DNA of 64,000 nt, taken from positions 1-64,000 of the IMG/VR virus record IMGVR_UViG_3300031576_000012; one strand, written 5' to 3'. The notes beneath the pieces are model-generated. The model searched no databases and was not told where the DNA came from. It worked only from the letters and a program-made list of their open reading frames with translations. Source of the stretch: a virus. Numbering within the stretch: the stretch's first letter is position 1; each line of letters begins with the position of its first letter. Shown one piece after another: positions 16,805 through 24,362 of this stretch. Both the position numbers and the translations under genes were made by a program.

Positions 16805-17484
16805 ACCTCTTCCTGTTCTATCTCTGTAAATTTCATTATTAACTTCTTTGCTTTCTTCAGTCTATAATACGCTGAACTTACATTCTCGTCAATCTTTTTT
16901 ATTTCCTCAATTGTTTTAAAGTTACAATAGTATTGTACCAGAATGTCTCTGTAAATAGTAGATAAAAATCTACCAAACTTCTTTAATAGTCTTTGATACT
17001 CTGCAAATTCTCTAAGTTTTTCTAAAGCTCCGTCTCTTTTTTTGTCTCCCTGAATTGCAGTAAATATAGTTGCTGCTGGGATATTCTGTTCTTTAGAAAT
17101 CTCTTCATAGCTCTTTCCAAATAAAAAATGTTCTTTAATAATCATCTTGTCACGTTCAGATATAGCACCCCAAGGAATATCATTCATAGTTAGTTTATCT
17201 CTTTCTATAGTAACACATGCTTCATTTTGCATATGTTGATAAGAAAATATATCTTCCATCTTTGGAGATAAACTAAACGGAACAGTTGGGAGTGTCTTTT
17301 TATTCCCTCGTTCTATATAAGCTCTCATTTGTGGACAGAGTTTTGTACATGAGTCTCTAATTTCGCAAACTGCACAAGGGGTTACTAATTCACATATACC
17401 ATCTGCATCGGCACAAGGTTGTCTTTTAGGACAATGTGTACATACATCCTGTCTATATTGAATTTTAAATACTTTCTCATTCAA
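16801..17484 (-). CDS. Cysteine-rich HTH protein, sigma-factor-like regulator
   Basis: 227 residues. The first 50 contain eight cysteines (15, 18, 24, 31, 37, 40, 46, 50), enough for two zinc sites or iron-sulfur clusters. Residues about 105-150 look like sigma region 4: SERDKMIIKEHFLFGKSYEEISKEQNIPAATIF. A second HTH-like unit follows (TIEEIKKIDENVSSAYYRLKKAKK). Likely a DNA-binding transcription regulator, possibly redox- or metal-sensing; it might be a phage sigma-like factor. No -10-melting region 2 is seen. Confidence 0.6.
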   Translation of the reverse strand: MNEKVFKIQYRQDVCTHCPKRQPCADADGICELVTPCAVCEIRDSCTKLCPQMRAYIERGNKKTLPTVPFSLSPKMEDIFSYQHMQNEACVTIERDKLTMNDIPWGAISERDKMIIKEHFLFGKSYEEISKEQNIPAATIFTAIQGDKKRDGALEKLREFAEYQRLLKKFGRFLSTIYRDILVQYYCNFKTIEEIKKIDENVSSAYYRLKKAKKLIMKFTEIEQEEV

Positions 17485-17860
17485 GATTCAACTCCCCAAC
17501 ATTTGTTTCTAGGGTTGGATCAGTATAAAATGCTTTTCTCACCCCTGCCTCTTTTAAAATAGCTTGACAATCAGGACAAGGACGGCACATACCTATTTTA
17601 CCATCTAACCGTTCTCTATAAACATATATAATAGCTCCAATGAGCTTTCTACGATCAATACCTATAATAGCATCTACTTCAGCGTGTAGTTTCTTCTTTG
17701 GATTTCGGCTAGTAATAAGAGGGTGTGTCTTATCCATCTTGTTAAAGCCTACTCCTACAATTTGTTTCTTATTCACAACCACAGCACCTATACGAACACG
17801 ATGCTTAGATTTAAAGCATAGTTCTCTGGCTAATCTAAATTTGCTGTGATGTATAAACAT
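17477..17860 (-). CDS. Deoxycytidylate/cytidine deaminase family protein
   Basis: 127 residues with the zinc deaminase signature: HAE at 59-61 and PCPDC with C95 and C98. Deamination of dCMP to dUMP would feed ThyX. The protein is shorter than T4 dCMP deaminase (193 residues) and lacks an evident allosteric insert. TAATG overlap with the lipoprotein gene upstream implies coupled translation. Confidence 0.8.
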   Translation of the reverse strand: MFIHHSKFRLARELCFKSKHRVRIGAVVVNKKQIVGVGFNKMDKTHPLITSRNPKKKLHAEVDAIIGIDRRKLIGAIIYVYRERLDGKIGMCRPCPDCQAILKEAGVRKAFYTDPTLETNVGELNLE

Positions 17861-18258
17861 TATAATCCTCTGACTAATGCCTTATAAGTTTTATACACTA
17901 TTTCTTTACCTTTTCCTAATACTTCTTCAGTAACTCTTACTGGGATCTTACTTTTATGTACCTCTTCAGCAGTTTGGGGATCTCCCTGTCCAATACAAAG
18001 ATATGCCACATTAGTATGTTGTGTTTTCTCCGTATGATAAATTGTCACTCTTTTGACACCAGGATTGCCCATTTCTTGACAAAATTCTGTCGTTCTTTTG
18101 ACAATATGGGCTATAAGTTTCTCTGTAACAGGGCTACTACCTTGTAGAATAATAACTTCAACGTTTGTTTTCTGCTCTTCTGGAGAGGGAACTGTAAGTA
18201 CCTTATGCCCACATCCAGTTAACAAAACTAACATACATAACATATATAACATTTTCAT
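17860..18258 (-). CDS. Predicted lipoprotein
   Basis: 132 residues from MKMLYMLCMLVLLTGCGHK: a lipoprotein signal peptide with lipobox LTGC, so it should be anchored to a membrane of the infected cell. The mature part is not recognised. It starts by an ATGA overlap with the second lipoprotein gene; a longer frame start is possible but gives a worse signal peptide. Host-envelope modification is an inference. Confidence 0.7.
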   Translation of the reverse strand: MKMLYMLCMLVLLTGCGHKVLTVPSPEEQKTNVEVIILQGSSPVTEKLIAHIVKRTTEFCQEMGNPGVKRVTIYHTEKTQHTNVAYLCIGQGDPQTAEEVHKSKIPVRVTEEVLGKGKEIVYKTYKALVRGL

Positions 18259-18692
18259 AATGGATCTTCCCCACATAGTTTCTCTGTTCTCATTGCTTCA
18301 CAGGCATAGCTTATAAAGCCTCTAACGGTAGGGCTTCCAAAAAAGTCTTCTTTAGTATGATTATAATCAGCATCATGTTCTTTTTCTCTTAAAACAACAT
18401 GGCCTAGTTCATGAAGAATTTGTTGACAGATGTATTCATGGGTATCTGGATAATGAATGATAATATTGCTACCCGCTAAACAAGCTGCCCCGCCACAATA
18501 TTCTAACACCTTATCTAAAGGTGCTGCGGTAATCGAGTAATAGGATTCATAGTCTCCGAAGTATTCTCTAACCTTAAGATCTGCATGGTCTGCTTCACAT
18601 TGAACGTCTGCCCCTTTTATTTGCATCAATTGGGGGTTCTGAACACATCCTACTAACAACAATGTAAACCACAAATACTTCAAATTACCCAT
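18255..18692 (-). CDS. Predicted lipoprotein with metallopeptidase motif
   Basis: 145 residues from MGNLKYLWFTLLLVGCVQN: hydrophobic stretch and lipobox LVGC. Four further cysteines suggest disulfides outside the cytoplasm. HELGHVVLREKEHDADYNH near residue 93 is a zincin HExxH site with a downstream HD. It may be a membrane-anchored periplasmic protease or a metal-binding protein; no substrate is visible. Start chosen for signal-peptide length; an earlier ATG at 18728 would lie within thyX. Confidence 0.65.
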   Translation of the reverse strand: MGNLKYLWFTLLLVGCVQNPQLMQIKGADVQCEADHADLKVREYFGDYESYYSITAAPLDKVLEYCGGAACLAGSNIIIHYPDTHEYICQQILHELGHVVLREKEHDADYNHTKEDFFGSPTVRGFISYACEAMRTEKLCGEDPL

Positions 18693-19387
18693 CCTTTTGC
18701 TTCTAATGCTGAAATGGCTATTGGACATACATTCTTTTCCTTAACACAGTTTAACATAAGTTTAGCCACATGTCTAATTTCTGGTTGAGCATGATCTGAA
18801 TTACGAAGTTTCTGATAATTAGCAAAGCTTCTTAGATTGAAGATAGTTGTACGTTCTGTCATTCCACCTGTAGGTACTACTCCTCTTGCTATTTCTCTAA
18901 CACGCTTGTACTCTTTATTAGTAATAATACCAGCATCTTGAGCCTGTTTAGAAAAGTAGATCATGTCATTATATGCTGCAATAGCTGCATCATGCATGAA
19001 TTCTAAATTGTTGGTAAGTTGATTTGAGATAGGAGGACTAACTGTTTCTACTCTCTTCATCATCTCTTTCACATCATCTGGGATGCTGTAATAATCACTT
19101 GGCAATGTTCTATATCTTCCTGATAATCCATTATGAGATGCGATGCGGTGTGTTACAACTTGTCTATCTGTGAAGATAGGAATACGCATCCAAAACTTGA
19201 AAATTACAGATTCAAACGGGGTACCATGACTACCATTTGCCATTAGGTTAATAACTCTCTTAACCTCTTCTTCAGTTCTGTTTTGTTTTTTGTCTTGATC
19301 TAAGCTGCTAGTCCATGCAGTTTCAGCTATACCTCTGTCTGAACCCATCGTGTCAATCAACTGAACCTGTATTTGCTCAAACCCCAT
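18680..19387 (-). CDS. thyX: FAD-dependent thymidylate synthase
   Basis: 235 residues. The ThyX signature appears as VVTHRIASHNGLSGRYR near residue 77-93, a variant in which the first Arg of RHR is Thr, and SFANYQKLRNSDHAQPEIR follows near the C-terminal third, the flavin/dUMP-binding segment. Converts dUMP to dTMP with FAD and methylenetetrahydrofolate. Together with nrdJ, the deaminase and dNMP kinase it completes a dTTP route. Confidence 0.92.
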   Translation of the reverse strand: MGFEQIQVQLIDTMGSDRGIAETAWTSSLDQDKKQNRTEEEVKRVINLMANGSHGTPFESVIFKFWMRIPIFTDRQVVTHRIASHNGLSGRYRTLPSDYYSIPDDVKEMMKRVETVSPPISNQLTNNLEFMHDAAIAAYNDMIYFSKQAQDAGIITNKEYKRVREIARGVVPTGGMTERTTIFNLRSFANYQKLRNSDHAQPEIRHVAKLMLNCVKEKNVCPIAISALEAKGWVI

Positions 19388-19814
19388 AATAATACCCCTC
19401 TAGAATTTCTTTAAACCTTTTTGTTTTTAAATATGCCCCATTTTTGAATTCAATAGCACCTATTTTTATTAAAAAGTATCCTATCTCGTGTAAGGAAGTA
19501 TGGGCTTGTCTATGTTTAGAATGATTTTCACAAAGAAATAAGTTATCAATTTTATTATTAAGTTTGTCTCCATCAATATGATGAATGGTTTCTTTTTTAA
19601 GAAGTTTTCTTCCTAAATGTTTCTCTATTACAACTCTATGTTCTCTTTCATAAACAGACCAAGGGGATTTAACATTAATTCTATCTCTAATAGTTACTAA
19701 TCTATAACCATCACTACTAATGTAAGAACCACCTTTCCAATTAGGAGACTTTGAACCTAGTTGGTCTTTTCTTTGAATTCCTTTGGGATTAGCATTTTTA
19801 TGTTCTTTTGCCAT
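19377..19814 (-). CDS. HNH homing-type endonuclease
   Basis: 145 residues: a basic N-terminus with SPNWKGGSYISSDGY, then YEREHRVVIEKHLGR and HHIDGDKLNN with later CENH, the HNH_3 layout of free-standing phage homing endonucleases. It overlaps thyX by 11 bases, and AAAGGACAAC precedes the ATG. A folded intergenic element lies upstream. Mobility inferred. Confidence 0.87.
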   Translation of the reverse strand: MAKEHKNANPKGIQRKDQLGSKSPNWKGGSYISSDGYRLVTIRDRINVKSPWSVYEREHRVVIEKHLGRKLLKKETIHHIDGDKLNNKIDNLFLCENHSKHRQAHTSLHEIGYFLIKIGAIEFKNGAYLKTKRFKEILEGYYYGV

Positions 19815-19831
19815 GTTGTCCTTTAAAAAAT

Positions 19832-19898
19832 GGAGAGCCTAACAGCAAGCACTACATTTCTGTAGCCTGGGTCTTTCGAGGTCTCTGGTCTACTCTCC
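19832..19898 (-). ncRNA. Predicted structured leader of the HNH gene
   Basis: Closed by GGAGAGT (5') and GCTCTCC (3'), 67 bases, with an internal 5-bp hairpin CTACA-GAAA-TGTAG carrying a GNRA tetraloop. An alternative pairing GGTCTA/TAGACC, reaching 19912, would break the closing helix, as in a two-state switch. It ends 17 bases before the HNH ATG. I cannot match it to a known riboswitch or tRNA. Confidence 0.4.
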
Positions 19899-19931
19899 TG
19901 CTACTATAGACCTTTTTTCGCAGTTTTTCCT

Positions 19932-20132
19932 TTAGGAAGCTGTGACGTTTGAAGCTTGGGCACCTTTAGCGCCTTGAGTCACTTCGTACTCAACTGCATC
20001 ACCCTCTCGTAGGGTCTTAAAACCTTCTCCGCTGATTCCTGTGTGGTGAACGAATACATCTTTACCGTCTTCGCCTGTAATAAATCCGAAGCCTTTTTTC
20101 TCGTTAAACCACTTTACTGTTCCTTTATTCAC
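19932..20132 (-). CDS. Cold shock domain protein
   Basis: 66 residues, the full CspA fold: [15 protein letters not shown] with RNP1 (KGFGFI) and RNP2 (DVFVHHT). Binds single-stranded RNA or DNA and acts as an RNA chaperone. GTG start, with AGGAG six bases upstream. Overlaps the end of the upstream gene by eight bases. Confidence 0.93.
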   Translation of the reverse strand: MNKGTVKWFNEKKGFGFITGEDGKDVFVHHTGISGEGFKTLREGDAVEYEVTQGAKGAQASNVTAS

Positions 20133-20310
20133 TTAGTACTCCTGTTTCTTGTTTTTCTAGATTATTAATTACTATACAATCACTTATGTCTTTAAGGGCA
20201 CGTCTGTACCCTCTTGCATGAATCTCTGTTATCTTACCTCTTTTTTGAAGGTAATCCAAGGCTGCGTTCATACCTAACAGTCTTGTCTTAAGTGTCTCAA
20301 TTGGTCTCAT
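20125..20310 (-). CDS. Small basic helical protein
   Basis: 61 residues, basic ([20 protein letters not shown]), helical. Not recognised. Co-transcribed with the cold shock gene. Confidence 0.6.
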   Translation of the reverse strand: MRPIETLKTRLLGMNAALDYLQKRGKITEIHARGYRRALKDISDCIVINNLEKQETGVLSE

Positions 20311-20350
20311 TATAGCTCCTTATTGGGGTTAATGCGCCTTTTAAGGCACT

Positions 20351-20563
20351 TTATCGTCTTTTCCTGGCTAGGGCAGCTATCAGCATGATAACCCCTACAA
20401 ATGTCAATATAGAGGCTACAAGGGCCATTGGTATCCAGATGGGGGATAATACCCACATCCAGGACCAATTAATGACATTTCCCAGCTTTAGACCAATGAA
20501 TAGGAGAGCTAGAAGCCCTGTAAACCCTATTGATGGTCCCTTTATTTCAACTTTATTACTCAC
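20351..20563 (-). CDS. Small two-helix membrane protein
   Basis: 70 residues with two hydrophobic segments (about 12-30 and 40-65) and a basic C-terminus. The start KVEIKGPSIGFTGLLALLFI resembles small membrane proteins I have seen in other phages. GTG start. Function unknown; placement is not that of a holin next to lysis genes. Confidence 0.75.
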   Translation of the reverse strand: MSNKVEIKGPSIGFTGLLALLFIGLKLGNVINWSWMWVLSPIWIPMALVASILTFVGVIMLIAALARKRR

Positions 20564-20564
20564 G

Positions 20565-20741
20565 TTATCCTACCTTTACTTGATGAAGTTTATAGTCCCT
20601 AGTTCTGTTCAAATGATCGTTCTTACATCTCCACATGATACCAGATTGTTTAACGCCTTGAGTTTTAGCAACTAGGACAGCAATTGCTTCTTCACCACAG
20701 TCATGGCACTTATTTTCAATCTTTTCTTTGATTAAAGCCAT
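20565..20741 (-). CDS. Small zinc-ribbon-like protein
   Basis: 58 residues found by direct reading. CHDCG near residue 12 and a later WRCKNDH give C-x2-C plus Cys/His, a possible zinc site. ATG overlaps the stop of the preceding gene (TAATG), and its TAA ends just before the GTG of the membrane protein. Confidence 0.75.
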   Translation of the reverse strand: MALIKEKIENKCHDCGEEAIAVLVAKTQGVKQSGIMWRCKNDHLNRTRDYKLHQVKVG

Positions 20742-20929
20742 TACTTAGCCTTTACCTTCCAGAATTCAGATTCAAGGGCTTGTTTCCCTACTGTCTCAAT
20801 GATTCGTGCTCTAAGTTCAAAAAGCTTATCCCAAGTTGCTTGGTCGAATTGGCCTTTATTTCGGCTGTAATGAGTCATAAACCATTGGAGTCTAGCAAAG
20901 CTTCCATTTAAAAGTTGTCTATTCGTCAT
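20741..20929 (-). CDS. Small hypothetical protein
   Basis: 62 residues, aromatic and helical (FARLQWFMTHYSRNKG). Not recognised. Overlaps its upstream neighbour by 11 bases. Confidence 0.65.
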   Translation of the reverse strand: MTNRQLLNGSFARLQWFMTHYSRNKGQFDQATWDKLFELRARIIETVGKQALESEFWKVKAK

Positions 20930-21173
20930 CTTTTTTTCCTAAAGTTTGGTTAGAAACATCAATAATCATTGTACCGTCTTCACATTCTTTAATGAATGCA
21001 TCGTCATCTTCGATAGTAATAGTCATATCAGGAGTAACTATTTCATAATCTTCTCCTGTAGCAGCATCACGAAAGATAGTAGGCATATGTATAAGTTCTC
21101 CCTTTCTAGCGGTAAAGCTCCCTCCTACAAATAGATAGCCTTTTAGCCCTTTTGCTGATTTAGTCTGTTTCAC
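20919..21173 (-). CDS. Hypothetical protein
   Basis: 84 residues: basic start, beta-rich middle, strongly acidic second half (TITIEDDDAFIKECEDG). Not recognised. Confidence 0.7.
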   Translation of the reverse strand: MKQTKSAKGLKGYLFVGGSFTARKGELIHMPTIFRDAATGEDYEIVTPDMTITIEDDDAFIKECEDGTMIIDVSNQTLGKKDDE

Positions 21174-21174
21174 T

Positions 21175-21390
21175 TTAATCTATCTCCCCTACAATTATTA
21201 AAGCACCTGTCATATAAATTGGGTATTTTCTTTTTGTAAATCCTATCAGTTCAAATTCTGTTCCTGCTTTAAATATCTGTTTTATCGGACTACCACTGGG
21301 CCGTTTAAGAAGCTTTTCTCCCCCACTGAAAGGATCTGATAATATCCATTGAGATGCTTCTTTCATAACTTTTTTATCGCCAATTTTCAT
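21175..21390 (-). CDS. Hypothetical protein
   Basis: 71 residues, likely a small beta barrel (IFKAGTEFELIGFTKRKYPIYM). Not recognised. A strong promoter lies about 25 bases before its start. Confidence 0.65.
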   Translation of the reverse strand: MKIGDKKVMKEASQWILSDPFSGGEKLLKRPSGSPIKQIFKAGTEFELIGFTKRKYPIYMTGALIIVGEID

Positions 21391-21393
21391 ATC

Positions 21394-21621
21394 TCACTCA
21401 ATGTAAGCTATTATACACCCTTTATTGTTGTTGTCAAATGTCCAAGATATCTCATACTCTTGTAAGGTATCTATTACTTCGGATCTAATTTTACCATGTC
21501 CTGTTATCAATGTCAACTTATGTGATTTTCTGGTCTTAAGTACCTGAAATAATAGAGAATCCATATGAGCTGAAGCCTGTTCTAATCGTAACCCGTGGAA
21601 ATCCTTCTCTATTTTAATCAT
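21394..21621 (-). CDS. Smr-domain protein
   Basis: 75 residues matching a lone Smr (small MutS-related) domain: DFHGLRLEQA at residue 7-16 and LITGHGKIRSEV near 38-49. Smr domains nick or cleave structured DNA or RNA. The phage copy is a single domain without MutS2 parts. Substrate unknown. Confidence 0.75.
   Translation of the reverse strand: MIKIEKDFHGLRLEQASAHMDSLLFQVLKTRKSHKLTLITGHGKIRSEVIDTLQEYEISWTFDNNNKGCIIAYIE
21410..21437 (-). promoter_or_regulatory. Sigma70-type promoter
   Basis: TTGACA, 16 bases, TATAAT on the minus strand, inside the last codons of the Smr-like gene and just before the gene at 21175-21390. Confidence 0.6.
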
Positions 21622-21866
21622 ATCATGCCCTTTTTAATAGGTTTCATCATAGGTTGTGTTATCTCGTCTTTATCTTTATCTGAACCTATTTCAATAAGGT
21701 CTACATAATCAACATCTATAATTTTAAATCCATACGGACCATCTGTTCCCTTTATTCTGGGATCTCCTTCACAGTCTGGGCAATACCTCTCTATGTTAAA
21801 AAGTGGCTTAGTGTCTCTGCCACACTTTTTACATTTAAACTCCGTATGATTGATCCTTTTCGGCAT
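21618..21866 (-). CDS. Zinc-ribbon protein
   Basis: 82 residues; CKKCG and CPDCEG (two CxxC pairs separated by 13 residues) form a zinc ribbon in the first half. The rest is acidic then basic. Function unknown. Confidence 0.7.
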   Translation of the reverse strand: MPKRINHTEFKCKKCGRDTKPLFNIERYCPDCEGDPRIKGTDGPYGFKIIDVDYVDLIEIGSDKDKDEITQPMMKPIKKGMI

Positions 21867-22102
21867 TACATGTACTCTGTTTCCTTTGGCTTAATCTTAA
21901 ACGATTTAAACATTTTTATCAAGCAATGTTCACAAATTGAGAACCAATATCTTGTGGCATCTGATAATACTACAGACTCCCAATGCCCAGTAACTCCTAT
22001 CTCTTCTATACCTGTGAACAATTCTGCTGGGTAGTCTTTAGCACAATTATTGCACGTATATGTTTGTACCGCATCTACCTCTATCTTCTTGATTTTAATC
22101 AT
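21866..22102 (-). CDS. Zinc-binding protein of unknown function
   Basis: 78 residues with CNNC near residue 17 and CEHC near 57, a treble-clef or ribbon type site. Overlaps the macrodomain gene by four bases (ATGA type). Confidence 0.7.
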   Translation of the reverse strand: MIKIKKIEVDAVQTYTCNNCAKDYPAELFTGIEEIGVTGHWESVVLSDATRYWFSICEHCLIKMFKSFKIKPKETEYM

Positions 22103-22575
22103 ATATTTGTTATCACCTGAAATCTATCGTCTAATAATTTAGACACAATTGGTTTAACTTCTTTCTCCCAATTTCTTCCACCATTTCCGCATCCTGGACG
22201 AGGCAAAACTACTGAAGTGTACTTCTTTTCATTAGTAATAGCAACTAACTCTCTACAGCTTTGTGCTATTAAATCAAGATCAGCTTTATCCCACCAATAC
22301 TTCTTAACAGGGAAGGTAAGCATATCTTGCGTATTATAGCCAGATGCTTCGTCTATGTAATTAGTTATAACAGTATGAATTTTAAATACATGATTCCCGT
22401 TGGCTTTAATTAAAGACCCAGCATGTTTACTTAAACCTGGGTACCTATCACTAGCCTCTTTAGCACAACCTCTACCCATTACCAACGTTCCATCTTTCTT
22501 GATGAAGGCATTAGTAGTAATACATATGGCTGATGCTTCTTTTTGCGCCCAAAGATTTCCAGTGATCTCTTTCAT
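22099..22575 (-). CDS. Macrodomain protein (ADP-ribose binding)
   Basis: 158 residues. ITGNLWAQKEASAICITTNAF, then GRGCAKEASDRYPG and LPRPGCGNGGRNW match macrodomains of the Poa1p / ADP-ribose-phosphate type. These bind ADP-ribose and may remove it from proteins, nucleic acids or tRNA-processing intermediates. With an RNA ligase in the same arm, roles in RNA repair or in countering ADP-ribosylation are possible. ATG at 22575 follows GGGGGT and overlaps the upstream stop; the frame upstream starts only at TTG. Confidence 0.78.
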   Translation of the reverse strand: MKEITGNLWAQKEASAICITTNAFIKKDGTLVMGRGCAKEASDRYPGLSKHAGSLIKANGNHVFKIHTVITNYIDEASGYNTQDMLTFPVKKYWWDKADLDLIAQSCRELVAITNEKKYTSVVLPRPGCGNGGRNWEKEVKPIVSKLLDDRFQVITNI

Positions 22576-22796
22576 TAAAACCCCCAAGGATCTGGTATTA
22601 ACTTATGTCCTGCTTCAATAGCTTGTTCAAAAGTATCTGCTGAAACAGACACAGGCTCATCCTGTATATCCGTCCACGAAATCTTATACTCATAGCATGA
22701 ACCACAAAGACACCCCTTTGCTAAGGTATATTCTATCTTGGCAAACTGTTCAACAATCATACCTGATAGCCAACCTAATTTCTCTTTGTCTGTCAT
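22575..22796 (-). CDS. Hypothetical protein
   Basis: 73 residues with CLCGSC in the middle and beta strands around it. Not recognised. Overlaps the macrodomain start by one base. Confidence 0.7.
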   Translation of the reverse strand: MTDKEKLGWLSGMIVEQFAKIEYTLAKGCLCGSCYEYKISWTDIQDEPVSVSADTFEQAIEAGHKLIPDPWGF

Positions 22797-23353
22797 GACG
22801 TAATCTCACCTTTAATAATCTGTTTGATCGTTTCAATATTAACAGGGTAGTAATCCCAATTCTCTACAGCAACACAAATCATTTTACCACTGATCTTCCA
22901 ATGACCATGTACGTGCCCATGAATAAGCCAACCACCTTCATTCTTAGGTCTGCGTTCCATATATTTAAGGTGGTAGTCCTTATCTTCCTCACTAGGTTTA
23001 GGGGCGTAGGGGTAATGACACAATAATACTGGGATACCATCAATGTCAATAGTCTTTCTATCTACCACTTCAACGAAGCCTGCTTTAAGAAACAACTCAG
23101 AGCCTCTATCATGATTACCCCTAATCAGAGTCTTTACCCCATTAAGAGCTGTTGATAAAATGGCCACATCTTCTCTTTTACCAAAAGTAAAATCACCCAG
23201 ATAGTAGACTGTATCCTCTGGCTTTACGACTTCATTCCATCTTTTAGTCATCTCAGTATTCATGTGCCACGTATTACCAAAAGGTCTATCCTCGTATTTG
23301 ATGATGTTCTTGTGGCTAAAATGGTGATCTGATGTGAACCAAATTGTGCTCAT
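22793..23353 (-). CDS. Calcineurin-like metallophosphoesterase
   Basis: 186 residues with all five metal-site blocks: FTSDHHFSH (D9, H11), YYLGDFTFG, LIRGNHDRG, LLCHYPY and HGHVHGHW. Phage-type phosphoesterase; the substrate may be a cyclic or dinucleotide phosphate. A second one lies at 34140-34772. Confidence 0.9.
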   Translation of the reverse strand: MSTIWFTSDHHFSHKNIIKYEDRPFGNTWHMNTEMTKRWNEVVKPEDTVYYLGDFTFGKREDVAILSTALNGVKTLIRGNHDRGSELFLKAGFVEVVDRKTIDIDGIPVLLCHYPYAPKPSEEDKDYHLKYMERRPKNEGGWLIHGHVHGHWKISGKMICVAVENWDYYPVNIETIKQIIKGEITS

Positions 23354-23726
23354 ATTCTTCTTTAAGGCCCTTATCTTTAATAAACTTTTCTGCTTTTTCT
23401 AGCTTTTGTTTTGTAGTTACACGTACAAACTTTACTGGCATATTTGAAGTTACGTCCCAGAGAATCACGTTTCTTCCGCTTTGAGAGCATTTTACTTTCC
23501 CAACTTCTTGTACAAGAGACATATTTCTAAGTTCAGCAAATCTAGTATTAGTAGAATAAGCTCTGATTTTTAAAGAGTTAGTTGATTTAGCTATATGATG
23601 AAATACTTCATTAGCTGTTAAAGGCCCATAATTAAAGAGAACATCATATACTTCTTGTTGTCGAATTCCTAATGTGCCTGAAGTTTTTAAATAGTTATAT
23701 GCTTCAATACTAGTTTGTCGTGTCAT
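23316..23726 (-). CDS. Winged-helix DNA-binding protein
   Basis: 136 residues from MTRQTSIEAYNYLK. IRQQEVYDVLFNYGPLTANEV, followed by STNTRFAELRNMSLVQEVG, reads as a winged helix with recognition helix and wing. The start follows GGAG by five bases. A longer frame continues upstream but only through the tRNA-Asn gene, so it is rejected. Probably a transcription regulator. Confidence 0.75.
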   Translation of the reverse strand: MTRQTSIEAYNYLKTSGTLGIRQQEVYDVLFNYGPLTANEVFHHIAKSTNSLKIRAYSTNTRFAELRNMSLVQEVGKVKCSQSGRNVILWDVTSNMPVKFVRVTTKQKLEKAEKFIKDKGLKEEYEHNLVHIRSPF

Positions 23727-23753
23727 TTTATCTCCTTTTATAGTTAATCCCTC

Positions 23754-23828
23754 TGGCTCCGAGCCTACGATTCGAACGTAGAACTTACGCTTTAACAGAG
23801 CGCCGTGATACCATTTCACCAGCTCGGA
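23754..23828 (-). tRNA. tRNA-Asn (GUU)
   Basis: 75 bases with encoded CCA. Acceptor TCCGAGC/GCTCGGA, D-stem GTGA/TCAC with GG in the loop, anticodon stem GCGCT/AGCGT (C-G mismatch-free apart from one wobble) with loop CTGTTAA and anticodon GTT, T-stem TACG extended by the standard loop TTCGAAT. All arms are canonical, unlike the Met tRNA. It lies between two genes of the minus-strand operon. Confidence 0.93.
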
Positions 23829-23837
23829 CCACAAGAA

Positions 23838-24095
23838 TCAACCATTCTGTTTTGATCTTAGCATAGCTTCCATAGTCTCTGCAACATTTAACATAAAATA
23901 GGTCTGTATTTCAGATTCTATAAAATGATACCTTCTAGGAATCAAAAGAGGAGATAAACCAATAGCTACTCCTGTTATCCTATCCCCACTTACTTCTACT
24001 ATCTTTAGTTTAGGTGGTTGACTAGTAACCCCAGCTAAACTACTATTATGCTCTGGTACTTGTCTTCTATCGTATATTTGACCCACTCTTACCAT
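23838..24095 (-). CDS. Hypothetical protein
   Basis: 85 residues starting MVRVGQIYDRRQVPEH; a compact beta-rich first part and helical tail. Resembles small phage proteins with an early VGQIY motif, but no function is known. Confidence 0.7.
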   Translation of the reverse strand: MVRVGQIYDRRQVPEHNSSLAGVTSQPPKLKIVEVSGDRITGVAIGLSPLLIPRRYHFIESEIQTYFMLNVAETMEAMLRSKQNG

Positions 24096-24358
24096 TATTT
24101 AAACTCTTTAATAACATCATCTAAAGATTTTTTATCTCTTACTCTTGTAGAAACAGCTTCTACAATAGCTCCTAAAAGTACTTCTTTAGAATCATTAGTA
24201 AAGAATCTAACCCAAGATTCTTGACCAGTGTAATCTTCTTCTACTCTTGCTTCATAAGGGACTTCTAGGGCCTTTAAAACTTCTGTAATCTCATTTAGAA
24301 AAGTAATGTGTCTCCTAGTATGAGGTACACTTACAGCGCATGTTGTTAGTTTTTCCAT
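24095..24358 (-). CDS. Hypothetical protein
   Basis: 87 residues from MEKLTTCAVSVPHTRRH, alpha/beta with an acidic middle. Not recognised. Start chosen next to an AAGGA site five bases after the upstream stop; an upstream ATG at 24409 would overlap more. Confidence 0.65.
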   Translation of the reverse strand: MEKLTTCAVSVPHTRRHITFLNEITEVLKALEVPYEARVEEDYTGQESWVRFFTNDSKEVLLGAIVEAVSTRVRDKKSLDDVIKEFK

Positions 24359-24362
24359 ATCC

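Noticed and set aside
23727-23834. N-terminal extension of the winged-helix gene
   Set aside because: Runs through the tRNA-Asn gene; the downstream ATG has a clear ribosome site.
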